From the NCBI RefSeq assembly GCF_003234855.1, contig NZ_QKTO01000006.1, forward strand, positions 124,001-188,000: a stretch of 64,000 bases of DNA, in the 5' to 3' direction. Within the stretch, counting starts at the first letter, position 1, and every line of letters starts with the position of its first letter. The position numbers and the translations under genes are program-made. Under the pieces are notes generated by a model. That model saw only the letters and a list, made by a program, of their open reading frames with translations. It did not search any database and was not told the origin of the DNA. This stretch comes from Curtobacterium sp. MCBD17_032. Its GTDB lineage: Bacteria > Actinomycetota > Actinomycetes > Actinomycetales > Microbacteriaceae. Positions 16,019 to 23,948 of this stretch are shown piece after piece.

Positions 16019-17218
16019 TCAGCCGAACAGGCGCCGCGAAGCGATCTCCGCGCCCTCGACGAGCACGCCGAGCTTCGCCCAGGCGACGTCCGACGCCACG
16101 AACTCGTAGCTCGCGAAGGTCGCCAGGCCGCAGTCGGTGCTCGCGACGATGCGCGTCGGGTCGCCCACGGCCTCCGCGGCCTCGACGATCCGGTTCGCGA
16201 CGAGCTGCGGGTGCTCGAGGTAGTTCGTCGTCACGTCGATGACGCCGGGGACGAGTACGGCGCCGTCGGGGAGCGGCAGGTCGCGGAAGGCGGGGAACTC
16301 GTGCGCGTGCCGCGGGTTGCCGAACGGGATGCTGAACGAGCCGACGTCGGCGCGGTAAAGGTGCGGGAGGAGCACGTCGACCGGCACGTCGTCCTGGTGC
16401 GGGCCCTGCCAGTTGCCGTAGCAGACGTGCAGCCGGGTCTGCTCCTTCGGGATGTTCCGCAGGGCGTGGTTGAGGGCGTCGACGTGCAGGTCGACGGCGG
16501 CCAGGAACTCGTCGAGCGGGGCGTCGCCGAAGTGGATCACCCGTTCCATCGCGAGGTCCGGGGCGTCGAGCTGCAGGACGTGCCCGCGGGCGGCGATCTC
16601 CTCGTACTCGACCCGCAGCTGCTCGGCGAGGGCGAAGACGTACTCACGGTGGTCGGCGTAGTGCGGGTTCGCGTCGTCGAGCAGCAGGGTGGTGGCGACG
16701 ATGCCGGGTGTCGCCGCGGAGATGAAGGTCCCCTCAGGAACGCGTCCGTCGGCGGCGTTCCGCGCCAGTTCGCGCTCGAAGCCGTCCAGGTCCTCGCGGA
16801 TCCCGGCCCGTTCCTCGTCGTACTGCAGCAGGCCCTGCGCGACCGGGGTGTCCCACACCCGGGCGAACTCGGCGCCTTCGTCGATCTGTCGCGCCTGGAA
16901 CGCGGCGTACCCGGGGAACTTCACGGAGTCGAGCGTCGGCTTGCGGTGGCCGGTGCCGCCGAAGCCCGTCAGGCGCTCGCGGATGTACGTCGAGAAGCCG
17001 ACGCGGGGGACCTCGCCGTCGTTGACGACGTCGAGCCCGGCATCGAGCTGCGCGTCCACCGTGGCGGCGAGCACCGCCGCGGACTCCTCGCGGAGTGCCT
17101 GCTCGTCGAACGGTTTCCCCTGGTCACGGGCGACCAGGAGCGCGGTCAACGCCGGCGTCCGGGGGAGTGACCCGGTGTGGGTGGTGAGGATCCGGTCGGT
17201 CGAGTTCTGCAGCGGCAC
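16019..17218 (-). CDS. MetE-like cobalamin-independent methionine synthase family protein
   Basis: A 399-residue TIM-barrel protein matching only the C-terminal catalytic half of MetE (methionine synthase II family). The expected thiol-activating zinc ligands are present as His/Cys in RLHVCYGNW and Cys in ASTDCGLATFA, and the start TTHTGSLPRT is typical. MetE itself is about 750 residues and needs its N-terminal half to bind polyglutamyl folate, so this shorter enzyme probably transfers a methyl group from another donor or acts on another thiol. The GTG start is 6 nt from a TAGCGT box. It is a single gene facing the MFS transporter. Confidence 0.85.
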   Translation of the reverse strand: MPLQNSTDRILTTHTGSLPRTPALTALLVARDQGKPFDEQALREESAAVLAATVDAQLDAGLDVVNDGEVPRVGFSTYIRERLTGFGGTGHRKPTLDSVKFPGYAAFQARQIDEGAEFARVWDTPVAQGLLQYDEERAGIREDLDGFERELARNAADGRVPEGTFISAATPGIVATTLLLDDANPHYADHREYVFALAEQLRVEYEEIAARGHVLQLDAPDLAMERVIHFGDAPLDEFLAAVDLHVDALNHALRNIPKEQTRLHVCYGNWQGPHQDDVPVDVLLPHLYRADVGSFSIPFGNPRHAHEFPAFRDLPLPDGAVLVPGVIDVTTNYLEHPQLVANRIVEAAEAVGDPTRIVASTDCGLATFASYEFVASDVAWAKLGVLVEGAEIASRRLFG

Positions 17219-17224
17219 GCGACC

Positions 17225-17230
17225 ACGCTA
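17225..17230 (-). promoter_or_regulatory. -10 box of leaderless MetE-like gene
   Basis: On the minus strand TAGCGT ends 6 nt before GTG 17218. The long hairpin 17232-17276 begins one base further upstream and would cover the -35 position. Confidence 0.5.
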
Positions 17231-17231
17231 C

Positions 17232-17276
17232 CGGCCGGGAGGCCCGTGGCGGGGGCCGCCACGGGCCTCCCGGCCG
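17232..17276. repeat. 21-bp perfect inverted repeat in a divergent promoter region
   Basis: 17232-17252 pairs perfectly with 17256-17276 around GGG. Both arms contain the GGGAGGC core of the recurrent repeat. Unlike the other copies it lies between two divergent genes, so it does not follow a gene end. The rest of the 293-bp intergenic region shows no further structure that I can support. Confidence 0.75.
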
Positions 17277-17511
17277 ACCCCGCGGACGTCACGAGAGTTG
17301 TGAGGATCCCTAGCATCCGGGAGGATGACAGCAGAGCGGCGGAGCCTGATCGACATAGGGGGATCCGGCTCCGCCCCGCTCGTCCCTGCCTCCGCGCTCG
17401 TCGGGACCGTGCTCCGGGGCCGCGGCCAGGCCGGGAACGAAGGCGGTGGCGCAGGCGTACGGTCCTGGCTTGCGGCTGGCCGAGGGCGCTCGCCGCGGGA
17501 GGAGCATGCGC

Positions 17512-18999
17512 ATGTCGAGCGCCAGCGGAACGAGGGACGGCACGGTCACGAGCCTGGTCCCGGCGAGGATGGACCGGCTCCCGTGGACGAGGTTCCACTG
17601 GAGCGTCGTGGTCGGCCTCGGGGTGTCGTGGATCCTCGACGGCCTCGAGATCCAGATCGTGTCGAACGCCGGCTTCAAGGCGGACCTCGGGCTGTCGAAC
17701 CAGGACGTGGCGTCGCTCGGCAGCGTCTACCTGGTCGGTCAGGTCGTCGGTGCACTCGTCTTCGGGCGGATGTCCGACCGGCTCGGTCGACGCAAGCTCT
17801 TCATCCTGACGCTCGCGATCTACCTCATCGGCTCGGGTGTCGCCGGCCTCGCGCAGGACTTCTGGTTCCTCGCCGTGTTCCGGTTCGTGGCCGGGCTCGG
17901 CATCGGTGGCGAGTACGCCGCGATCAACTCGGCGATCGACGAACTCATCCCGTCGAAGTACCGCGGGCACGTCGACATCGCCATCAACGGAACCTACTGG
18001 GGTGGTGCTGCGCTCGGCGCCGCCGCGAACATCTACCTGCTCGACACCGCCCACTTCGCGGAGGACGTCGGCTGGCGGATCGGGTTCTTCCTCGGCCCGG
18101 TGCTCGGCATCGCGATCATCTTCCTGCGGCGCCACATCCCGGAGAGTCCCCGGTGGCTGATGACGCACGGGAAGGAGCGGGAGGCGGAGGAGACCGTCTC
18201 GCGCATCGAGGCCGAGGTCGAGCGGGAGTCGGGTCGGAAGCTCGAGACCGTGCCGCAGTCGAAGGCGATGACGGTGACGCCGATGGACCGCGTCGGGTTC
18301 CTCACCATCGCCCGCGTGCTGCTCAAGCAGTACCCGACCCGCACGCTGGTCGGCGCGACGATGATGATCACGCAGGCCTTCCTGTACAACGCGATCTTCT
18401 TCACGTACGCGCTGGTGTTGACGAACTTCTTCGACATGGAGACCGCGCAGACGAGCCTGTACTTCTTCCCGTTCGCGATCGGCAACCTGCTCGGCCCGCT
18501 CATCCTCGGCCGGTTCTTCGACACCTGGGGTCGCCGGCAGATGATCTTCCTGACGTACCTGGTCTCGGGGCTCGTGCTCGCGACCTCGGCGTTCCTGTTC
18601 CGCGCGGACGCCATCAGCGCGACGGTGCAGGTCGCGTTCTGGTGCGTGTCGTTCTTCTTCGCGTCGGCCGGTGCATCGAGCGCCTACCTGACGGTGAGCG
18701 AGATCTTCCCGCTCGAACTGCGCTCGCAGGCGATCTCGTACTTCTTCGCCCTGGCGCAGGTCTTCGGTGCGATCGCCCCGATCGTGTACGGCGCCTTCAT
18801 CGGTGACGGCTCGTCGCGCGAGCCGCTGTTCTGGGGCTACCTGCTCGGGTCCGGGGTGATGGTCCTCGGAGGCGTGGTGGCGCTGGTCTTCGGGGTCGAT
18901 GCCGCCCGGAAGGGCCTGGAGGACATCACCCAGCCGCTGTCCGTCCTGACCGCGAAGGACGGGGCGGGGTCGAAGTCCGCATCCACGCGAAACTCCTGA
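17512..18999 (+). CDS. MFS transporter, sugar/aromatic-acid type
   Basis: A 495-residue major facilitator with twelve predicted helices. The N-terminal half has the family motif GRMSDRLGRRKLF after helix 2 and RFVAGLGIGGEYAA (helix 4), and there is the usual PESPRWLM before the central cytoplasmic loop. These match the sugar-porter and metabolite:H+ symporter branches; the substrate is not determinable. Of several in-frame starts I choose ATG 17512 because GGGAGGAG at 17497-17504 lies about 7 nt upstream of it; ATG 17506 would be too close. It ends at a clear terminator. Confidence 0.88.
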   Translation: MSSASGTRDGTVTSLVPARMDRLPWTRFHWSVVVGLGVSWILDGLEIQIVSNAGFKADLGLSNQDVASLGSVYLVGQVVGALVFGRMSDRLGRRKLFILTLAIYLIGSGVAGLAQDFWFLAVFRFVAGLGIGGEYAAINSAIDELIPSKYRGHVDIAINGTYWGGAALGAAANIYLLDTAHFAEDVGWRIGFFLGPVLGIAIIFLRRHIPESPRWLMTHGKEREAEETVSRIEAEVERESGRKLETVPQSKAMTVTPMDRVGFLTIARVLLKQYPTRTLVGATMMITQAFLYNAIFFTYALVLTNFFDMETAQTSLYFFPFAIGNLLGPLILGRFFDTWGRRQMIFLTYLVSGLVLATSAFLFRADAISATVQVAFWCVSFFFASAGASSAYLTVSEIFPLELRSQAISYFFALAQVFGAIAPIVYGAFIGDGSSREPLFWGYLLGSGVMVLGGVVALVFGVDAARKGLEDITQPLSVLTAKDGAGSKSASTRNS

Positions 19000-19040
19000 T
19001 GCAACATGTTTAGCGGTGGGTTCCGCGCCCTGTGATCCTC

Positions 19041-19074
19041 GTGACCACGGCCCGACCTGGCGGGCCGTGGTCAC
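19041..19074 (+). terminator. terminator of the MFS gene
   Basis: A perfect 14-bp stem (GTGACCACGGCCCG with CGGGCCGTGGTCAC) and a 6-nt loop, 41 bp after the MFS stop. Confidence 0.75.
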
Positions 19075-19225
19075 GGAGGCACCATGCGGAACGCGAGAAC
19101 GACGAGTGGACGACGAGCGACGACCGAACAGGATGACGCCCTCCACATACGGCTGACCGGGACGGTTGTCCACGGCGGTGTCGGGGTGGTGTCCCATCGG
19201 GGCCGCCGTGCGTGACGGTGACGTG

Positions 19226-19912
19226 ATGACCGGCCTCCTCCGTCCCGATCGTGACGTCGCCCACCCCGGGGACCCGATCGCCGTCCCGCGCAACCTGCTG
19301 CGGGACGCCGTCTTCGCGCGCATGCTCCGGAGCATCCTGCGCGGTGACTACCGGCGAGGGCAGCGTCTCCGCCTCGACGCCCTGGCGGACGACATGCAGG
19401 TCTCGCGCACGCCGGTCCGGGAAGCCCTCGTCCCGCTCGAGGCGATGCGGCTCGTGGTCGTCCAGCGGTACGTCGGCGTGGTCATCGCCCCGTGGACCGT
19501 CGGCCAGATGGTGGAGCGCACCCGCATCGCCCGGTCGATGCTCCTCGACCCGCCGACCAGCTGTGCGCCGACCGACGAGCCGTTCGACGCCGTCGCACTG
19601 CGGGAGTGTCAGTCCGACGCCGGGGCCTTCGTCGAGCTCGCCGTGTGGGTGCTCCGCCGCTCGGGTGCTCCGGTGAGTGCGGATTGGCTCCGGTCGCAGC
19701 AGCCGGTGCTCGACGTCTTCCACACCGATGACATCGCGCTCGCGAACGGCATCGACGTGGCGGCGGACTGGACCACGCGGATGCACCTGGTCAAGGCGGC
19801 GCGGGCTGCTGCGCAGGCGGACGACGTGCTCCGGTGCGCCGCTCGTCTGACCGAGCTCGCCGAACTGCTCATCGCCCTGCCGGAGCGCTTCCGGAGCGCG
19901 GAGAGCGCCTAG
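19226..19912 (+). CDS. GntR family regulator with atypical C-terminal domain
   Basis: About 228 residues. The N-terminal winged helix is clear: FARMLRSILRGDYRRGQRLR, LADDMQVSRTPVREAL, and the wing LVVVQRYVGVVIAP. The C-terminal part is helical but lacks the metal-binding His residues and FCD/UTRA motifs usual in GntR regulators, so effector sensing cannot be inferred. The start is uncertain: ATG 19226 is chosen, but GTG 19208 and TTG 19166 are in the same frame and none has a good ribosome-binding site. It stands alone after the MFS gene. Confidence 0.75.
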   Translation: MTGLLRPDRDVAHPGDPIAVPRNLLRDAVFARMLRSILRGDYRRGQRLRLDALADDMQVSRTPVREALVPLEAMRLVVVQRYVGVVIAPWTVGQMVERTRIARSMLLDPPTSCAPTDEPFDAVALRECQSDAGAFVELAVWVLRRSGAPVSADWLRSQQPVLDVFHTDDIALANGIDVAADWTTRMHLVKAARAAAQADDVLRCAARLTELAELLIALPERFRSAESA

Positions 19913-20088
19913 CGCCGCATGGTAGGCAGTCGCCGCAGGGTGCCGGGCAGGACGCTGCCGGCCAGGACGACGTCGCTCCCCGGGCGGGCGCCGGGCGGTC
20001 GGGGACGCCGGGCCCAGGCCACGAGGAGCGACATCTGGGTGCTGTGTCGCAGCGACAGGGCACGGATGCCCCGGAATGTGATCGCCAC
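19909..20088 (-). CDS. possible small basic protein
   Basis: An open frame of 59 codons from GTG 20088 to a TAG that overlaps the GntR stop (the shared CTAG). It has a plausible amino-acid mix (MAITFRGIRALSLRHS, then a Pro/Arg-rich stretch) but no recognisable domain and no strong ribosome-binding site. It is the only candidate gene in the 334 bp between the GntR gene and the tRNA; otherwise I see nothing there except the tRNA promoter region. Confidence 0.2.
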   Translation of the reverse strand: MAITFRGIRALSLRHSTQMSLLVAWARRPRPPGARPGSDVVLAGSVLPGTLRRLPTMRR

Positions 20089-20246
20089 GTCCCGATGAGA
20101 CTATGCAGCGGGGTACACCGTGGCAAGCCCCTTGCGTCCCCACTTCGGGGGACCGGCCGGGGGCGCGCTCCCGACAGCGGGCCTCCGTCCCGTTTCGTCC
20201 CCGCCCCGGTCCTCCTGTATGGTGGTCGGAGTGCCGTCAGGCACCT

Positions 20247-20335
20247 GGAGACGTCGCATAGTCAGGCCGAGTGCACCACCCTGCTAAGGTGGAGTCCCCT
20301 TTAGGGGACCGAGGGTTCAAATCCCTCCGTCTCCG
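20247..20335 (+). tRNA. tRNA-Ser(GCU)
   Basis: A cloverleaf of 89 nt: acceptor GGAGACG with CGTCTCC, anticodon stem CCACC/GGTGG with loop CTGCTAA (anticodon GCT at 20283-20285), a long variable arm containing CCCCTTTAGGGG, T-loop TTCAAAT. CCA is not encoded. TATGGT at 20218-20223 may be the -10. Confidence 0.96.
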
Positions 20336-20342
20336 CACTCCT

Positions 20343-20379
20343 CGAAGCCCCGGTCCCGCAGCAGCGGACCGGGGCTTCG
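20343..20379 (+). terminator. terminator of tRNA-Ser(GCU)
   Basis: A perfect 14-bp stem (CGAAGCCCCGGTCC with GGACCGGGGCTTCG), 9-nt loop, followed by TCGTTCC. The same tail recurs after zwf and tRNA-Arg. Confidence 0.85.
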
Positions 20380-20429
20380 TCGTTCCCGTCGTCCTTCCCG
20401 GGAGGCCCGACCCACCCCCGGGAGTCCGT

Positions 20430-20435
20430 TACGGT
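20430..20435 (+). promoter_or_regulatory. -10 box of GH18 lipoprotein gene
   Basis: TACGGT ends 6 nt before ATG 20442, again the leaderless spacing. Confidence 0.45.
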
Positions 20436-20441
20436 GAGCGC

Positions 20442-21485
20442 ATGATGCGACGGGTGACGACGGCTGCGGCGAGCGTCGTGATCGCCGCGGTCCTGCTCGC
20501 CGGCTGCAGCGCCGCCGGCGCCGACGGCGGTGCCGGTGCCGGCACCACGACCCGCGCGGCGACCGGGGAGGGCGTCGAGGGCTACGTCGAACCCGGCGAC
20601 GGCGCGGTCGAGCGGGTCCGCACGGCGGTCGCCCGCGGTGCCACCGTCATCGGGGTCGACGGCGCCTCGTTGTCCGACGACGGCAGCCACCTGCTCGAAC
20701 CGCCCGAAGGCCTCGACGACCTGGTCGACGCAGCGGCCGACGCCGGCGCGGCGACGGAGGTGCTCTTCAGCAACTACTCGCCGACGCTCGGGGACTTCTC
20801 GCCCGAAGCCGCGACCGCGCTGCTGTCCTCGACGGCGGACCGCGGGCACCTCGTCGAGCAACTCGTCGACCTCGCCGCCGACCTCGGCACCGACGGCGTG
20901 CAGATCGACCTCGAGTCGATGCGGGACCAGGACCGGGACGGGCTCGTGGCCTTCGCGCGGGAGTTGCGGGCCGCCGTGCAGGACCGGCTCGGCGACGACG
21001 CCGAGGTGTCGATCGCGATGATGGCCTCGACGGACCGGGACGGGTACCGCGAGCGGGGCTACGACCTCGGGCCGCTCGCGGCACACCTCGACCGGGTCGT
21101 GCTCATGACGTACGACCAGCACGGCCCCTGGTCCGGCCCGGGCCCGATCGGCGCGCTGCCCTGGACGCGGAAGGCCGTGCTGGCCGCGATCGACGGCGGC
21201 ATCCCGGCCGAGCGGATCGACGTCGGCGTCGCCGGGTACGGGTACGCGTGGGGCGACGGCGCTGACGCGAGCCCGGTCCCGGCGGCCACGGCTGCTCGTC
21301 TCGCCGGCGACCACGCGACCTGGTCGGACCGCACGGGGGAGTGGTCGGCGACGCTCGACGACGGACGGCGACTCCACTGGTCCGACGCCCGCTCCTACGC
21401 CGTGCGACGGGACCTCGCACGGGGACTCGGCGTGCACGGAGTCGCCCTCTGGTCGCTCGGTCTGTCCCCGCTCCCGGACGCCTGA
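20442..21485 (+). CDS. secreted lipoprotein, glycoside hydrolase family 18-like
   Basis: A 347-residue lipoprotein with a signal peptide ending in the lipobox LLAGC. The mature part is a GH18 TIM barrel of the YaaH/SafA-like branch: DGVQIDLES corresponds to the catalytic DGxDxDxE motif with the acid Glu kept and the second position changed, followed by VSIAMMAS, RVVLMTYDQHGPW (the Tyr-Asp that holds the substrate) and VHGVALWSLG (the barrel-closing Trp). Family enzymes cleave N-acetylglucosamine polymers, so it may trim peptidoglycan or chitin oligomers at the cell surface. ATG 20442 or 20445 starts it. Confidence 0.85.
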   Translation: MMRRVTTAAASVVIAAVLLAGCSAAGADGGAGAGTTTRAATGEGVEGYVEPGDGAVERVRTAVARGATVIGVDGASLSDDGSHLLEPPEGLDDLVDAAADAGAATEVLFSNYSPTLGDFSPEAATALLSSTADRGHLVEQLVDLAADLGTDGVQIDLESMRDQDRDGLVAFARELRAAVQDRLGDDAEVSIAMMASTDRDGYRERGYDLGPLAAHLDRVVLMTYDQHGPWSGPGPIGALPWTRKAVLAAIDGGIPAERIDVGVAGYGYAWGDGADASPVPAATAARLAGDHATWSDRTGEWSATLDDGRRLHWSDARSYAVRRDLARGLGVHGVALWSLGLSPLPDA

Positions 21486-21550
21486 CGTCACCCGCGGTCC
21501 GGTCCCCGCGTTCGGTGACACATCCTCCGCTGGCTGTCACCGTGCCGGGG

Positions 21551-21556
21551 TAGCAT
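21551..21556 (+). promoter_or_regulatory. possible -10 of the MoxR operon
   Basis: TAGCAT lies 34 nt before GTG 21591, leaving a short leader that contains the ribosome-binding site GAGGAGA. Confidence 0.4.
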
Positions 21557-21590
21557 CGCCGAACATCGACCCCGTGGCGAGGAGACCTGC

Positions 21591-22583
21591 GTGCCGGACC
21601 TGACCCACCGAACCGTGCCGATCGACGTGATCCAGGAAGCCGGGGCGGCGATCGCGTCGTCGGTCGCGACCGTGGTGGACGGCAAGCCCGAGGCGATCCG
21701 CACGGCACTCACCGTCATGCTCGCCGAGGGTCACCTGCTCGTCGAGGACGTCCCCGGGGTCGGCAAGACCGTGCTCGCCAAGGCACTCGGCGCATCGGTC
21801 GGCGGCTCGGTGAACCGCATCCAGTTCACGTCCGACATGCTGCCGTCCGACGTCACGGGTGTGAACATCTACGACCAGTCGTCCGGCACCTTCCGGTTCT
21901 CGCCCGGACCGGTCTTCGCGAACGTCGTCATCGGCGACGAGATCAACCGCACCAGCCCGAAGACCCAGTCGGCCCTGCTCGAGGCGATGGCGGAGTCGCA
22001 GGTGACCGTCGACGGCGTGACCCGGCCGCTCGAGTCCCCGTTCATGATCGTCGCCACGCAGAACCCGGTGGACATGGAGGGCACGTACCCGCTGCCTGAG
22101 GCCCAGCGCGACCGGTTCATGGCCCGCATCGCGATGGGCTACCCGAGCGCCGGCGCCGAGCGACGGATGCTCTCCGCGCGCGGTGGGCACGACCCGCTGA
22201 GCGACCTCCGCCCGGTCGTCGACGTCGACACGCTGCGGTCGATGATCGCCGCCGTCCGCTCCGTGCACGTCGCCGCGGACGTCGAGGCGTACATCGTGGA
22301 GATCGTCCGCGTCACCCGCTCACACCCGGACCTGCTCCTCGGCGCGAGCCCCCGCGCGACCCTGCACCTGGCGCAGGCCGCCCGGGCCGCCGCAGCCCTC
22401 GCCGGCCGTCCGTTCGTCACGCCGGACGACGTCGCCGGGCTCGCACCGGTCGTCCTCGCCCACCGACTCGTCCCGGTCGCACGCGGACTCGGTGGCGACG
22501 CGGAGGACACCGTCCGCGAGATCGTCGTCCGCATCGTCGCGGACACCGCGGTGCCCTTCACCGCCACGCCCGTCCGGTCCTGA
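21591..22583 (+). CDS. MoxR-type AAA+ ATPase
   Basis: A 330-residue AAA+ ATPase of the MoxR family. Walker A is VPGVGKTVLAKAL, Walker B VVIGDEINR, sensor 1 VATQNP(VDMEGTYPLPEAQRDRF). It is the first gene of the classic MoxR / DUF58 / transglutaminase-like operon and shares one base with DUF58 (TGATG). Such ATPases are thought to act as chaperones for the DUF58 partner or envelope complexes. The start is GTG with GAGGAGA about 6 nt upstream. Confidence 0.92.
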   Translation: MPDLTHRTVPIDVIQEAGAAIASSVATVVDGKPEAIRTALTVMLAEGHLLVEDVPGVGKTVLAKALGASVGGSVNRIQFTSDMLPSDVTGVNIYDQSSGTFRFSPGPVFANVVIGDEINRTSPKTQSALLEAMAESQVTVDGVTRPLESPFMIVATQNPVDMEGTYPLPEAQRDRFMARIAMGYPSAGAERRMLSARGGHDPLSDLRPVVDVDTLRSMIAAVRSVHVAADVEAYIVEIVRVTRSHPDLLLGASPRATLHLAQAARAAAALAGRPFVTPDDVAGLAPVVLAHRLVPVARGLGGDAEDTVREIVVRIVADTAVPFTATPVRS

Positions 22584-23917
22584 TGGTGGACCAGCGCCCC
22601 GTCGCCGGACGGCTCGGACGTCGCACCGGCGCGGCGCGTTCCGTGCTGTCCCGGTACGGACGGCGCGGGCTCGGGATGCTCCGCCGCACGCCGTTCCCCC
22701 GACCGACCCTGCGCGGCTGGACGGTGACCGCGGCCGGCGTCGGGCTCCTCCTCGCCGGACTGGTCACGTCGATGAGCGTCGCCGTCACCGCCGGACTGCT
22801 CCTGGTCGTCCTGGTCGTCCTCGGCGTCGTGACCGCACTCGCCGTGGCGGCGCCGCTCCGGGCCACCCGGTCGGCACCGCGCGCGGTCGTGCAGGTCGGC
22901 GAGGTCTACCGCGAGCGCGTGACCCTGCGCGGGTCGGGGATGCGCTTCGCGCCGCGGTCGACGCTGCTCGTCCGTGAGCAGCTCGACGACCGCTTCGTCA
23001 GCACGGCGGAACCGACGTCGCTCCTGGCCGTCGGACCGACCGCACCGCCGGCCGTGCTCGACGTCGAGGCGCTCGCGATCTCCCGGGGGCGCGGTGTCGT
23101 CGGGCCGGTGACGGTCCGCGTCGAGGACCCGTTCGGCCTGCTCCGGATCGACCGGCCCGTCGTGGCCGCGGAGGAGGTCGTCGTCGTCCCCGCGTCCGTC
23201 CCGCTCGCCGCACTCGACTCCGCCGCGCTCGCCGGGGCCGTGTCCGCCGACGAGGGGCGGGTCGGGCAGGGCGGCTCCGCCGACGACAGCGAGCTCCGCC
23301 CCTACCGCCCCGGGGACCCGATCCGCCGGGTGCACTGGGGGCAGAGCGCGAAGCGGGGCGGCCTGCACGTCCGTCAGACCACACAGGCCCAGCCGCCCGA
23401 GGCGGTCGTCGCGCTCGATGTCCGGCGCGAGTCGTACCAGCAGCTCGGCCGGGACGACCTCGCCGAACTCGCCGACCTCGGCGGTGACCAGGCCTTCGAG
23501 CACGCCGTCGTGGTGGCCGCCAGCGTCGCGCGGGCACTGTCGGCGCGGACCTCGCGCGTCGCCCTCGTGACCGACGACCCCGGCGGTGACGTCCGGCACA
23601 GTGGTGACGCCGGCGGGTTGTCCGAGGTCCTCGTCGGCCTCGCGGACGTGGGCGTGCGCAGCGGTGCCCGCGACGTGCCCGCGCTGCTGCACGGCGTCCG
23701 CGGCCGGGACGTGCACGGCATGACGGCCGTCGTCACCGGGCACTGCACCGTCGCGCAGGCCGCCGACCTCGTCTCGGCGACGAACGGGTCGAGCCGCGGT
23801 CTGCTCGTCACGGTCGTGCCGCCCGATCCGGTGGTGCGCGGCATCCTCGACCGAGCCGGGTGGCGGGTCCTCGTCGTCCCGGTACCGGGCAGCACGACGG
23901 CGGGACCGACGCGGTGA
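22583..23917 (+). CDS. DUF58 domain membrane protein
   Basis: A 444-residue protein with two N-terminal membrane helices (about 48-95: VTAAGVGLLLAGLVTS and VTAGLLLVVLVVLGVVTALA), a beta-rich middle and the DUF58 core RPYRPGDPIRRVHWGQSAKRGGLHVRQ, a degenerate VWA-like domain. DUF58 proteins accompany MoxR ATPases and TgpA-like transglutaminases; the function is unresolved but probably envelope related. Tight coupling on both sides (1-bp overlap upstream, 31 bp downstream) supports one operon. Confidence 0.9.
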   Translation: MVDQRPVAGRLGRRTGAARSVLSRYGRRGLGMLRRTPFPRPTLRGWTVTAAGVGLLLAGLVTSMSVAVTAGLLLVVLVVLGVVTALAVAAPLRATRSAPRAVVQVGEVYRERVTLRGSGMRFAPRSTLLVREQLDDRFVSTAEPTSLLAVGPTAPPAVLDVEALAISRGRGVVGPVTVRVEDPFGLLRIDRPVVAAEEVVVVPASVPLAALDSAALAGAVSADEGRVGQGGSADDSELRPYRPGDPIRRVHWGQSAKRGGLHVRQTTQAQPPEAVVALDVRRESYQQLGRDDLAELADLGGDQAFEHAVVVAASVARALSARTSRVALVTDDPGGDVRHSGDAGGLSEVLVGLADVGVRSGARDVPALLHGVRGRDVHGMTAVVTGHCTVAQAADLVSATNGSSRGLLVTVVPPDPVVRGILDRAGWRVLVVPVPGSTTAGPTR

Positions 23918-23948
23918 CCGCCGACCCGACCGCGGGCGGACAGCGACG

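Noticed and set aside
17325..18806. A 493-codon alternative frame over the MFS gene
   Set aside because: It lacks hydrophobic segments and has Arg/Gly bias, whereas the other frame gives a typical twelve-helix transporter with a good ribosome-binding site.
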